Below, piece by piece: positions 7,138 to 15,787 of a stretch of 64,000 bases of DNA. Position 1 is the first letter of the stretch; each line of letters starts with the position of its first letter. The notes beneath the pieces are model-generated. The model had not been told where the DNA came from and did not search any database. It saw only the letters and a list, made by a program, of their open reading frames with translations. The position numbers and the translations under genes are program-made. The DNA lies in assembly GCA_022072445.1 (NCBI GenBank), contig JAJVHV010000034.1, positions 21,891 to 85,890 on the forward strand, given 5' to 3'. Origin of the DNA: Phycisphaerae bacterium (GTDB taxonomy: Bacteria > Planctomycetota > Phycisphaerae > UBA1845 > Fen-1342).

Positions 7138-9429
7138 TCAGCCGCGCGGCTCGCGTGCTGGCGGCTCGCGAACGCTCTCGATCGGCAGGACGACGTGCGC
7201 CGTCGTGCCCTCGCCCGCGCAGCTCTGCAGCCACAGCCGGCCGCCGTGCTGCTCGACGATCCGATAGGCACGCGCCAGGCCGAATCCGCGTCCTCGTCCG
7301 GCCCGCCGATGCGAGAAAAACGGATCGAACGCGCGCTCCAGCACCGCGGGCGGCATCCCAATGCCGTTGTCCCGCACGGTGACTTCGACGACATCATCGG
7401 CTGGCCGCGCCACGCAGTTGACCGCGATGAAGCCGCCGCTCTCGAACAGCGCGTCGAATGCATTGGCCAGCAGCTCGCGGAAAACGGTCTGAAGCTGCGC
7501 GGCGTCGGCATGGATGGACGGGATGACACCGCTCACGTCTACCCGAAAGCTCGACGCGGGCATCGATCTCTCCGATAAGAGCGATTCGCGCAGCTCGGTC
7601 AGCAGCGCGGGCAGATCGACGGCGGCGCGGTCGGGTGGGCGCGGCTGCGCGAACTCCAGCAACTCCGACACGATTCGGCTGCACTCGTGCGCCCGGGCGT
7701 GGATGATCTCCAGCGCCCGGCGGGTCTCGGGGTCCGGCGAGCGGTCGCGGAGCATCTGCGCCCGGCCCGAAATCACCGCCAGCGGGCTGTTCAGCTCGTG
7801 CGCGGCGCCGGAGGCCATCTCGGCGATCATCGAGAGCGTCCGCTGCCGCAGCAGCCGGGCTTGCGCCTGCTGCAAGCGGCGGTTGGTTTCGGCGAGGTCT
7901 TCGGAAAGCTGGCGCGCCGCGGCTTGTGCCCGCGCCGTCTCGAGCGTCAACCCGAGACTGGCGACAAATGCGTTCAGCTCGGCCTGCTCGGCGGCGATCC
8001 GCTCGGCGGCGTCTTCGTCCGAAAAGAGGATGATTCCCCCCAGAAGCTCCCCGCCGCGGGCCACCGGCGCCAACCACGGCTCCCCACACGCGACTGCCGC
8101 GGGTATGCACGCGAGGACCTGACGCAACTCCGCCGGCGCCCGGCGAATCAGGGCTTCGCCCTTCTGTCGTGCGTTCAGCCAGTCGCGCAGCGCCGCGTCG
8201 GGCGTGACCGTCGCGGCACTGGCGCCGGTACCGTCCATCCAGGCCACGTCCACCATCGAAGCCGCGCTGCGCACGCCGAACGCCGCCGCCGTCGGCCTCT
8301 GGAGGGCGGCGGGGCCGGCCGCGGCAATGGCGGCAACGACGTCGGCAACGTCCGACTGCCCGTCAAGCCGCGAAGCGACCAGCGCCGTGGCGCGGAAGAA
8401 TCGCGCTCCGGCGGCGAGGCGCTGGTTCGTCGTCAGCAGCTCGTTGTGCAGGCGGCTGAGCTGCGCGTTGGCGTCGGTCACGGCGCGCAGGTAGAGCGCC
8501 TCGGTGGTCGTGCCGTCCAGACCGAGCAACGCAGCCTGTTCGGCCACTTCGCCGACGAGTTGCGACGTGACGCGCTCCAGCGCGTCGGCCGGGGCGCCGA
8601 GTCGCCGCGCGATGTCCGCCGAGGACTCGTAAATCTGGTGATTGCCGGAACGGCCGATGTGCTGCTCGCGTGCCAGCGTGTCGGCGAGCTGGATTAGCGC
8701 GACCAGCTCGCGCGACTGCGCCGAGCCGGACACCTGATCCAGGCTGAGATGATGCAGCCAGATCGCTTCCTGATAGCTGCGCGGCAGCTTCCACAGACGC
8801 GCCACGCGATGGCCCGTCACCGTGTGGTCGACGCCGAGTACCTCGCGCTCGCAGTCGACAATGTCGCCGCGGCCCTCGTACGCCGTCGCCACCGCCCGCT
8901 GATACGCTTTGGGAAACAGCGCGTGCAACGCCACTTTTCCCAGATCGTGGATCAGACCGGCGATCCAGGCCTCGTCCGGCCGGACACCCAGCCCCGGACA
9001 CGCGCTGGCCAGCCCCCGCGCGGCACAGGCGACCGCCAGCGAATGTCGCCAGAACTCCGACGGGCTGAACGTCGACGCGTCGTCCTGCGCCGGTTGCGAA
9101 CCGCCGAAATATTCGAAGAACTTGACGGCCAGAACGATACTGCGGACGGTCGCAAACCCGAGCAGAACGACGGCGCGGTCGAGCGTCTTCACGCCGCCGG
9201 GCGCCGTGCGGGCGCAGTTATTGGCGACCGAGAGGATGCGGGCGGTCAGGCTCTGGTCGCGCGCCAGAAGCGCGACCACGTCGGCGGCGGCGGTGCCCGA
9301 GCTGCTCGTCAGCGCCAGCAGTTTGACCGCGATCGGCGCCAGCGTTGGCAGCGACTCGAGGCGACTCAGAATCTGCTCGGCCGCCGCGGTACGCTCGGCC
9401 GGCGGAAGTGCGCTGCCCAAGCTAGTCAC
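7138..9429 (-). CDS. HDOD-GAF-histidine kinase hybrid
   Basis: Domain order in the 763 residues: HDOD signal-output domain (about 15-220; LPTLAPIAVKLLAL, GLIHDLGKVALH), a GAF-like sensor (about 330-490), coiled linker, HisKA dimerisation box with the phospho-His in AAHELNSPLAVISGRAQML, and an HATPase_c domain (N box ELLANAFDAL, G1 DNGIGMP, F box FDPFF, G2 GRGFGLARAY). There is no membrane segment, so it is cytoplasmic. Its start overlaps the end of the upstream HTH-receiver gene by 8 bases, and a degenerate receiver follows, so the three form one operon. The upstream complete receiver is the natural phosphotransfer partner. The stimulus is unknown; HDOD domains often act in cell-cycle or second-messenger control, which is only an analogy here. 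Confidence 0.9.
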   Translation of the reverse strand: MTSLGSALPPAERTAAAEQILSRLESLPTLAPIAVKLLALTSSSGTAAADVVALLARDQSLTARILSVANNCARTAPGGVKTLDRAVVLLGFATVRSIVLAVKFFEYFGGSQPAQDDASTFSPSEFWRHSLAVACAARGLASACPGLGVRPDEAWIAGLIHDLGKVALHALFPKAYQRAVATAYEGRGDIVDCEREVLGVDHTVTGHRVARLWKLPRSYQEAIWLHHLSLDQVSGSAQSRELVALIQLADTLAREQHIGRSGNHQIYESSADIARRLGAPADALERVTSQLVGEVAEQAALLGLDGTTTEALYLRAVTDANAQLSRLHNELLTTNQRLAAGARFFRATALVASRLDGQSDVADVVAAIAAAGPAALQRPTAAAFGVRSAASMVDVAWMDGTGASAATVTPDAALRDWLNARQKGEALIRRAPAELRQVLACIPAAVACGEPWLAPVARGGELLGGIILFSDEDAAERIAAEQAELNAFVASLGLTLETARAQAAARQLSEDLAETNRRLQQAQARLLRQRTLSMIAEMASGAAHELNSPLAVISGRAQMLRDRSPDPETRRALEIIHARAHECSRIVSELLEFAQPRPPDRAAVDLPALLTELRESLLSERSMPASSFRVDVSGVIPSIHADAAQLQTVFRELLANAFDALFESGGFIAVNCVARPADDVVEVTVRDNGIGMPPAVLERAFDPFFSHRRAGRGRGFGLARAYRIVEQHGGRLWLQSCAGEGTTAHVVLPIESVREPPAREPRG

Positions 9430-10015
9430 TGACCAGTTCCGATACCTTGTTCACCATCTCGTCGATGTTGAACGGCTTCTTGATAAATGCATTGGCGCCC
9501 GACGCCATGAGCTTCTCAACGACCCCGGGTTCGGCCACGCCCGACACGATGATGATCTTCACGTGGTGCAGCGTCGGATCGGCGCGGACGGTCTGGCAGA
9601 CGGCGTTGCCGTTGATGTCCGGCAGCATGTAGTCGAGGATGATCGCGTCGGGGCGAAACTCCTTGGTTTTGATGCCGGCCTCGAAGCCGCGCGTCGCGGT
9701 CTGCGTTTCGAAGCGGCCGTCGCGCTCCAGCAGTTCCACCAGCATTTCGACGATCATCTCGTCGTCATCGACGACGAGCACGCGGCGCTTGCCCGTGTCG
9801 AGCTGGTCGAGCGGGATGCCGTGTTCCTTCATGAACTGGATGAGGGCGTCGCGTGGGATGCGGCGGAAACGCGACCCTGGGACTCTGAAACCGCGGAGCT
9901 TTCCGGCGTCGAAGCAACGAATGACGGTCTGCTGGCTGACTTTGCAGATTTCGGCGACTTCCCCGGTTGTAAACACCTCTTGTCGTCGACGTTTGTTCTG
10001 TGGCTCAGCGGCCAT
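9422..10015 (-). CDS. Excisionase-type HTH fused to response-regulator receiver
   Basis: From the ATG at 10013-10015 the product has 197 residues. Residues about 14-65 form a MerR/excisionase-type helix-turn-helix (FTTGEVAEICKVSQQTVIRC, then GFRVPGSRFRRIPRDAL). Residues 77-197 form a complete receiver: acidic pocket VVDDDE, phospho-Asp in IILDYMLPD, Ser in IIVSG, Lys in FIKKPF. A longer frame to 10078 exists, but AGAGG about 7 bases before 10015 and a good promoter overlapping the longer leader favour the short start. The order HTH then receiver is the reverse of most response regulators. It probably receives phosphate from the kinase whose gene overlaps its 3' end and controls transcription. 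Confidence 0.88.
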   Translation of the reverse strand: MAAEPQNKRRRQEVFTTGEVAEICKVSQQTVIRCFDAGKLRGFRVPGSRFRRIPRDALIQFMKEHGIPLDQLDTGKRRVLVVDDDEMIVEMLVELLERDGRFETQTATRGFEAGIKTKEFRPDAIILDYMLPDINGNAVCQTVRADPTLHHVKIIIVSGVAEPGVVEKLMASGANAFIKKPFNIDEMVNKVSELVSD

Positions 10016-10049
10016 GTCAGACCTCTTATCCAAAATGCCTACATTGACA

Positions 10050-10078
10050 AGTTTATCACAAATGGAGGGTTTTGGCAA
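10050..10078 (-). promoter_or_regulatory. Sigma-70-like promoter of signalling operon
   Basis: On the minus strand TTGCCA (10073-10078) and TAAACT (10050-10055) are separated by exactly 17 bases, about 34 bases ahead of the ATG at 10015. The stretch is strikingly AT-rich for this window. It would drive the HTH-receiver, kinase and degenerate-receiver genes separately from mnmG upstream. Confidence 0.5.
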
Positions 10079-10102
10079 GGCTGGTAAAATATTTCCGGCG
10101 GG

Positions 10103-12016
10103 TTATCGGTCGTCAAGCGACGCAAGGTGGACCATCAGAATCGTGATATCGGCGGGGCTGACGCCACTGACGCGACCGGCCTGACCGAGCGTTGCGGGCC
10201 GAATCGCGTCGAGGCGTTCGACGGTCTCGCGACGGAGGTGGGGGATTGCGCTGTAATCCAGATGGATCGGGATGGGGCGGGACTCGAGTTCGCGGACGCG
10301 CTCGATCATGCGGCGTTCGCGCAGGAGATAGCCCTCGTACTTCAGTTCGGTGACGACGCGCGTCCAGATGTGACCATGGTCTGAGAACTCGCCCAGCTCG
10401 GGAAATCGGTTGACGAGCGTCGCGGCGTCGGCGTCGGGCTGCTTGAGCCACTCGGCGGCCGATTTGCCGTTCACGCGCAGCACCGCGAGGCGAGAGGCAA
10501 GCTGCTCCTGAATGTGGCGCTGCTGTGTGAACTTCGACCAGCGCCGGTCATCGACGAGTCCGATCACGCGTCCCAGCGGTGTGAGGCGATCGTCGGCGTT
10601 GTCATAGCGCAGCAGCGTGCGGTGTTCGGCGCGCGAGGTGAACATGCGATACGGTTCGGTCACGCCACGGGTCACGAGGTCGTCGATCATGACGCCGACG
10701 TAGGCCTGGTCGCGACGGAGCGTGACGCACGGTTGGCCGGCGAGCCAGCGTGCGGCGTTGATTCCCGCCAGGAGTCCCTGGGCGGCGGCCTCCTCATATC
10801 CGCTGGTGCCGTTGATCTGTCCGGCGAGAAAGAGGCCGGCGACGCGCTTGGTCATGAGCGAGGCGTCGATCTGTTCGGGCGGGACGAAGTCGTACTCGAC
10901 GGCGTAACCCCATTGCAGAATGCGGGCGTTGGACAGGCCGTCGATGAGCGTCACAATCTGCTGCTGCACGTCCTGGGGCAGCGACGTGCTGATGCCGTTG
11001 ACGTAGATGCGGTCGCTCGCGCGGCCCTCGGGCTCGAGAAAGAGCTGGTGGCGGTCCTTGTCGGCGAAACGCACCACCTTGTCTTCGATGCTCGGGCAAT
11101 AACGCGGACCGCGCGACGCGATCTGACCAGAGTACATCGGAGCGCGGTCCAGGTTCGCGCGGATGACGTCGTGAACGGCGGGAGAGGTGAATGCGATCCA
11201 GCAGGGAATCTGCGGCTGCCCGATTTTCTCCGTGAGAAACGAGAATGGCACGGGCGGATCGTCGCCGGGCTGGATCTCCAGCCGGGCGTAATCGACGCTG
11301 TCGCGATGGACGCGCGGGGGCGTGCCGGTCTTGAGGCGGCCGAGGGTCAGGCCGAGGGCAGCCAGCGAACGGCTGAGGCCGTCGGCGGCGGCTTCGCCAA
11401 TGCGACCGCCAGGGGTTTTCTGCTCGCCGCAGTGCATCAGGGCGCGCAGAAAGGTGCCGGACGTGACAACGACGGCGCGGCCGGCGAGTGTCGTGCCGCT
11501 GGTCAAACGGACGCCGGCGATGCGGTGGTGGACGGATGACGGCGCCGCGGCCGCGTGCGCGTGGGAGTGCAGCCGGGGCGGCGGTTCTACATGGTCACTT
11601 CCGTCGCCGCCGTGCCCCAGCGGAATCGCGTCGGCGACGAGCGACTCGACGCCCGCTTCGATGATCGTGAGATTGGGGCACTCCGAGAGCAAGCGCTGCA
11701 CGACCGCGGCATAGTGCTCACGGTCACACTGGGCACGCGGGGCCCAGACGGCGGGACCTTTGCTCCGATTGAGCATGCGGAACTGGATGCCGGCTTCGTC
11801 GGTCGCGAGACCCATCAGCCCGCCAAGGGCGTCGATCTCGCGGACCATCTGCCCCTTGCCGATGCCGCCGATGGCGGGATTGCACGACATGCGGCCGATG
11901 GCGGCGCGCTGGAACGTGACGAGGGCGGTGCGCGCGCCGAGCCGCGCCGCGGCCCAGGCGGCCTCTGCGCCGGCGTGGCCGCCGCCGATGACGATGATGT
12001 CGTAGTCGTCGCGCAT
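10103..12016 (-). CDS. mnmG: tRNA uridine-5-carboxymethylaminomethyl modification enzyme
   Basis: MnmG (GidA) works with MnmE to modify U34 of tRNAs, using FAD. The ATG at 12014-12016 starts MRDDYDIIVIGGGHAGAEAA (FAD-binding GxGxxG); the longer leader to 12100 is not family-like. Further signatures are MSCNPAIGGIGKGQ, GTFLRALMHCG, SYEEAAAQG-like GTSGYEEAAAQG, FTSRAEHR and the end LGQAGRVSGVSPADITILMVHL. Length is 637 residues, slightly above normal, because of an in-frame His/Pro/Ala-rich insertion (about residues 125-155) coded by a dispersed repeat at 11561-11594. mnmE is not nearby. The stop lies 24 bases before the promoter of the downstream signalling operon. Confidence 0.96.
   Translation of the reverse strand: MRDDYDIIVIGGGHAGAEAAWAAARLGARTALVTFQRAAIGRMSCNPAIGGIGKGQMVREIDALGGLMGLATDEAGIQFRMLNRSKGPAVWAPRAQCDREHYAAVVQRLLSECPNLTIIEAGVESLVADAIPLGHGGDGSDHVEPPPRLHSHAHAAAAPSSVHHRIAGVRLTSGTTLAGRAVVVTSGTFLRALMHCGEQKTPGGRIGEAAADGLSRSLAALGLTLGRLKTGTPPRVHRDSVDYARLEIQPGDDPPVPFSFLTEKIGQPQIPCWIAFTSPAVHDVIRANLDRAPMYSGQIASRGPRYCPSIEDKVVRFADKDRHQLFLEPEGRASDRIYVNGISTSLPQDVQQQIVTLIDGLSNARILQWGYAVEYDFVPPEQIDASLMTKRVAGLFLAGQINGTSGYEEAAAQGLLAGINAARWLAGQPCVTLRRDQAYVGVMIDDLVTRGVTEPYRMFTSRAEHRTLLRYDNADDRLTPLGRVIGLVDDRRWSKFTQQRHIQEQLASRLAVLRVNGKSAAEWLKQPDADAATLVNRFPELGEFSDHGHIWTRVVTELKYEGYLLRERRMIERVRELESRPIPIHLDYSAIPHLRRETVERLDAIRPATLGQAGRVSGVSPADITILMVHLASLDDR
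11561..11594. repeat. Dispersed GTGCAGCCG-type element inside mnmG
   Basis: GGGAGTGCAGCCGGGGCGG followed by TTCTACATGG matches elements at 42879, 43006 and 27180, which lie between genes. Here it is within mnmG, antisense to it, and translates as part of VEPPPRLHSHAHA without breaking the frame. Confidence 0.75.
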
Positions 12017-12120
12017 GACGCGTTGATTGTATTGCGAGTTGGCGAGCTTCGTACCGTCGTGACGCGTACCGTGGCTGCCGCGCCGGCGCGATACCGACAT
12101 CCGGCGCGCGGCACGGCGCG

Positions 12121-12376
12121 CCCAGCCGAGCCCCGACCGTCAGGGAGGGGTTCCACGTAGGGTTGCGCACGGACTCGGAGCTGACCTTCGCCGAGTCCGT
12201 CGGCGAGCGGCGTTCGAACCCCTCCCTGACGGTCGGGGCTCGGCTGGGGGTACCGTTCGAGCTCGGCTTGGGGGCACCGCTCGGGCTCGGCTGGGGGCAC
12301 CGTTCGAGCTCGGCTGGGGGTACCGTTCGAGCTCGGCTGGGGGCACCGCTCGGGCTCGGCTGGGGGGGCGCTCGGG
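12121..12376. repeat. 33-bp perfect inverted repeat followed by 23-bp tandem repeats
   Basis: The arms 12121-12153 and 12216-12248 are exact reverse complements (33 bp) around a 62-base spacer, which holds a second nested hairpin (CGGACTCGG...CCGAGTCCG). The right arm runs straight into about five and a half copies of a 23-bp unit, CTCGGCTGGGGGTACCGTTC plus GAG, with a CACCGCTCGGG variant alternating. No gene is in the 398 bases between mnmG and the phosphatase gene. No transposase is attached. It would form a strong cruciform or act as a bidirectional transcript terminator; function unknown. Confidence 0.9.
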
Positions 12377-12414
12377 GACAGGGATGCAGGCGCGACGCGC
12401 GGCGACCCGAAGCA

Positions 12415-13392
12415 CTACTCGGTCCGCTGGATAACCATCATCGTGAGGTCGTCGTCGCGCGGGCTCCCGGCCCGAAAAGCCGACAATTCGCTGAGGCAGG
12501 CGGCGAGCAACCGCGCCGGAACCAGGCCGTGAGCCGCGGAGAGCGCATCGCGCAAGCGGGCGATGCCAAAAAGTTCGCCGGCGGCGTCGCGGGCTTCGGT
12601 GACGCCGTCACTGTACAGCACGAGGCTGTCGCCGGGCGCGAGGTGCGTGTGATTCGTGTCGTAGTCGGCGGCATCGGTGACGCCGACCGGCAGGCCACCG
12701 GAGTCGATTTCGGAGACTCCGCTGCGGCGCAGCACGAGCGGCGGGCAGTGGCCGGCGTTGCCGAACTCGACGGTGCCGTCGCTGGAGAGTCGCGCGCAGA
12801 CCAGCGTGGCGAAATGCGAGCCTTCGGACGACTGTGCGAAAAAGCGGTTGGCGCGGGCCAGCAGCTCGCTGAGAGGCGGATTCTGCGAGACCAGGCTGCG
12901 GAGCATGCCGTTGAGCTGCGCCATGAGGAAGGCAGCGGCGACGCCTTTGCCCGACACGTCGCCAAGGGCGGCAAAGAGGGCGCCGTCGCAGCGGATGAGA
13001 TCGCAATAGTCGCCGCTGACCATTCCCGCCGGAACATAGCGGTGATGGACTTCCCAGCCGTTGGCGGCGAAGGGCTGCTCCGGGAGGAGTGCCAACTGCA
13101 GCCGTCGGGCCATGCCGAGGTCGCGCTCCAGCTCGCGCTGCTGCCGCTCGGTGAGTTGGCAGAGACAGTATTCGAGGGCGGGGTGGGCACAGAGGTCGTG
13201 CTCGTCGATCGACAGGCCGCAGACGCGGCACCGGCCGGGAGATTCGCCGTTGATGCGTTCGAGGGCGGCGTCGACGACGTGGAGGAGGTCGACGAGGTCG
13301 TCGGCACGGCCGACCTGCCGGATGACGCCGTCGAGTCGCTCGCGACGGGCGCGAAGCTGTTGGAGAAGCGAGGATTTCAGTGCGGCATCCAT
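12415..13392 (-). CDS. PP2C/SpoIIE-type serine phosphatase with zinc-finger-like N-terminal part
   Basis: Starting at the ATG 13390-13392 the product has 325 residues. An N-terminal helix (LLQQLRARRERLDGVIRQVG) is followed by a DksA/TraR-like cysteine cluster (CRVCGLSIDEH...CAHPALEYCLC, about 53-78). The PP2C (RsbU/SpoIIE) domain fills about 95-322, with the metal aspartates in VSGDYCD, GDVSGKGVAAAF, YSDGVTEARD and SPRDDDLTMMV all present. Such phosphatases act on phosphorylated STAS anti-anti-sigma proteins; a STAS/anti-sigma pair is at 39.1-40.0 kb, but a link is only inference. A longer frame to 13587 lacks a good start. The gene reads away from the WD40 gene across 257 bases. Confidence 0.87.
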   Translation of the reverse strand: MDAALKSSLLQQLRARRERLDGVIRQVGRADDLVDLLHVVDAALERINGESPGRCRVCGLSIDEHDLCAHPALEYCLCQLTERQQRELERDLGMARRLQLALLPEQPFAANGWEVHHRYVPAGMVSGDYCDLIRCDGALFAALGDVSGKGVAAAFLMAQLNGMLRSLVSQNPPLSELLARANRFFAQSSEGSHFATLVCARLSSDGTVEFGNAGHCPPLVLRRSGVSEIDSGGLPVGVTDAADYDTNHTHLAPGDSLVLYSDGVTEARDAAGELFGIARLRDALSAAHGLVPARLLAACLSELSAFRAGSPRDDDLTMMVIQRTE

Positions 13393-13649
13393 AGTCGGCC
13401 CCGGCGAGCCCGCCCGCGTGGCTGCGTGATTGTATTTCGCGGCTCGGGAGAGTGCCAAGGTCGCGGTCGGCGCGCCGCGCAAGGGGACTGCGGAAAGGGG
13501 GCTGTTGCGAGCCGCGGCCTGGGTGGTAGAATCTTTCCCGTTCGCCGAACGGGCTGTCGGCGCGCCATATCCCAACGACGCGCCCATGCTATGTACATGC
13601 CACGCCGGGACCGGCTCTTCGACGAGCAGCCCGAGGAGAGGAGGGGCTC

Positions 13650-15779
13650 ATGTGCCCAGTTCGAACCTGTGCGTGCGAACATGGTATTCGCCCGGAGCGA
13701 CGAACGGCGGCGCGGCCGTGCGCTGCGCGCGTGGCGACGACGGCGGCAGCGATCTTAGCGCCGGGGCTGGTCCTGTTGCTTGCATCGCCGGCGAGCGGCG
13801 ATGCGCCCAACGTCGTGTGGATTCGTGGTGGGCACAATGACGAGGTGCGCGCCCTCCAGTTTCTGCCGGATGGGACGGGCGTGATTTCCAGCGATCTCTA
13901 CAGCGAATCGGGCAAATCGTGGAACGTGGCGGATGGACTTCTGCGGCGGCAGTACTTTGGCAGTGCGTCGGCTGATCTGGCCGTGTCGCCGGACGGCAGA
14001 CTGCTCGTGGCGGCGGCGGCCGTCAACAAAGTGCGCGTGTTCGCCGTGGCGACGGGTGCGGAGGCGGCGCTGCTCGACCTGCCAGAGGAGACCGAGGAGA
14101 TTACGGCCGTCGCCTTTGCCTCGGACAATCGGACGGCGGCGGCGGGCGGATGGGAAGGGGTGATCCGGGTCTGGGACGTGGTGAACCGGAACCTGATCGT
14201 CAAGATCACGCAACAGAACATCGTCGCGGCGCTGACATTCTCGCCGGATGGAAAAACGCTGGCCTCGGGGTCCGGAAACGACATCAAGCTGTGGGACGCC
14301 GCGAACGGGATGCAGAAGCTCTCGATCGCGGGCCACACCGAGCGCGTAACGAGCCTGTCCTTCTCGCCGGACGGCAAGCTGATCGCGTCGGGCAGTGACG
14401 ACAAGCTGGTGCGGATCTGGGACGCGGGCACGGGAGCGGAGAAGCTGAAGTTCAAGAACCACGAGGAGCCGGTGAACGCCGTCGCCTTTTCGCCGGACGG
14501 CAAGGCGGTGGCGTCGGGCGGCAGCGACTACCTGGTCCGACTGTGGGACCCGACCAACGGGCAGGAGAGCGCGGTGCTGAAAGGGCACACGCTGAGTGTC
14601 CGGCGCGTGGCATGGTCGCCGGACGGCAAGCACGTCGCGTCGTGCGGAAACGACGGGAGCGTGCGACTCTGGGAGGTGGCGACGGCGAAGGAAGTGCGTC
14701 GCATGGGCGACCACAGTGATGAGGTGCGGGCCGTGGCGTTTTCGCCGAATAGTGCGCTGTTGGCCAGCGGGAGTTTTGACCGCACGGCGCGGCTGTGGGA
14801 CGCGGCGGACGGCAAGCCGCGGCTGGCGGACGTCAACCCCAAGCACAAGGAACGGGTCATTGCGATCGCATTTGCTCCGGACGGCAAGAGTTTTGCGACG
14901 TCGTCGAATGACGAGAACGCCAAGGGGATTGTGCAGTTGTTCGAAACGGCCACGGGGAATCGAATCCGTTCGCTTGCCGGGCATGACACGGAGGTGCCGG
15001 CGATCGCGTATTCGCAGGATGGAAAGATGCTGGCGTCGTGCGACGACTTGGGCGGAGATTTTTCGCCGACGATCATCCTGTGGGATCCGGCCAATGGCGA
15101 GAAGATCCGGACGATCAACACGGGCCGGCGGTTGGGCCTGACCTCGCTGGCGTTCAGCCCCGACGGGAAGAAGCTGGTCTCGGGCTGCGCCGACAGGACC
15201 GCACAGGTCTGGAACACGGCGAACGGGGACAAGCTCGCCACACTGAGCGAACACACCGATGTCGTGACATGCGTCGCGGTCAGTCCAGACGGCAAGTCGC
15301 TCGTCACCGGGGGGCGCGATTCGAGAGTCGTTTTCTGGGACAGCGCGACATACGAGCGAAAGTTCTCGATCTTCAACGAAATTGCGGTTGTGCAGGTCGC
15401 CTTCAGTCCGACCGGGATACACCTCATGGTCGCCGCGGAGAGTCTAAGACAGACAACAATTCGCGTGTTTTCGTCGAAGGACGGGAAGGTCCTGAAGGAG
15501 TACGACCCGAATACGAAATACGTGAGGACCATCGCGTATTCGCCGGACAACCGTCTGTTCGCCTATGGCCGCGCGGACGGGACGATCGTGGCCGCTCGGC
15601 CGCCGTGCGACCCGTGCGACGTAAACTGCGACGGCAAGGTGGACGGATTCGACATCGACGCGCTGCTCGGGTTGCTCTTCAACCAGGCCACGCCTTGCTC
15701 GCACTGCGCCGGTGACTGCAACGGCGACGGCGTGGTGAATGGGTTTGACATTGACAAATTTGTGGAGTGCCTGAAGTAG
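13650..15779 (+). CDS. Secreted WD40 beta-propeller protein with dockerin-like C-terminus
   Basis: An excellent AGGAGG lies just before the ATG. Residues 1-50 contain an Arg-rich start and a hydrophobic export segment ending near ASPASGDA. Residues about 55-650 are a run of WD40 repeats, roughly fourteen, most with the pattern VAFSPDGKxLASGxxDxxVRLWD, enough for two seven-bladed propellers. The last 60 residues (CDPCDVNCDGKVDGFDI...CAGDCNGDGVVNGFDI) are two calcium-loop repeats with paired cysteines, the same module as in three other secreted proteins here. It probably works outside the cytoplasm as a binding scaffold; partner unknown. The downstream ankyrin gene starts 8 bases after the stop. 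Confidence 0.9.
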   Translation: MCPVRTCACEHGIRPERRTAARPCAARVATTAAAILAPGLVLLLASPASGDAPNVVWIRGGHNDEVRALQFLPDGTGVISSDLYSESGKSWNVADGLLRRQYFGSASADLAVSPDGRLLVAAAAVNKVRVFAVATGAEAALLDLPEETEEITAVAFASDNRTAAAGGWEGVIRVWDVVNRNLIVKITQQNIVAALTFSPDGKTLASGSGNDIKLWDAANGMQKLSIAGHTERVTSLSFSPDGKLIASGSDDKLVRIWDAGTGAEKLKFKNHEEPVNAVAFSPDGKAVASGGSDYLVRLWDPTNGQESAVLKGHTLSVRRVAWSPDGKHVASCGNDGSVRLWEVATAKEVRRMGDHSDEVRAVAFSPNSALLASGSFDRTARLWDAADGKPRLADVNPKHKERVIAIAFAPDGKSFATSSNDENAKGIVQLFETATGNRIRSLAGHDTEVPAIAYSQDGKMLASCDDLGGDFSPTIILWDPANGEKIRTINTGRRLGLTSLAFSPDGKKLVSGCADRTAQVWNTANGDKLATLSEHTDVVTCVAVSPDGKSLVTGGRDSRVVFWDSATYERKFSIFNEIAVVQVAFSPTGIHLMVAAESLRQTTIRVFSSKDGKVLKEYDPNTKYVRTIAYSPDNRLFAYGRADGTIVAARPPCDPCDVNCDGKVDGFDIDALLGLLFNQATPCSHCAGDCNGDGVVNGFDIDKFVECLK

Positions 15780-15787
15780 GAGAGCGC

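Noticed and set aside
12163..13758. Long plus-strand frame opposite the phosphatase
   Set aside because: It is antisense to a clear PP2C gene, begins in the palindrome and repeats, and shows no domain.
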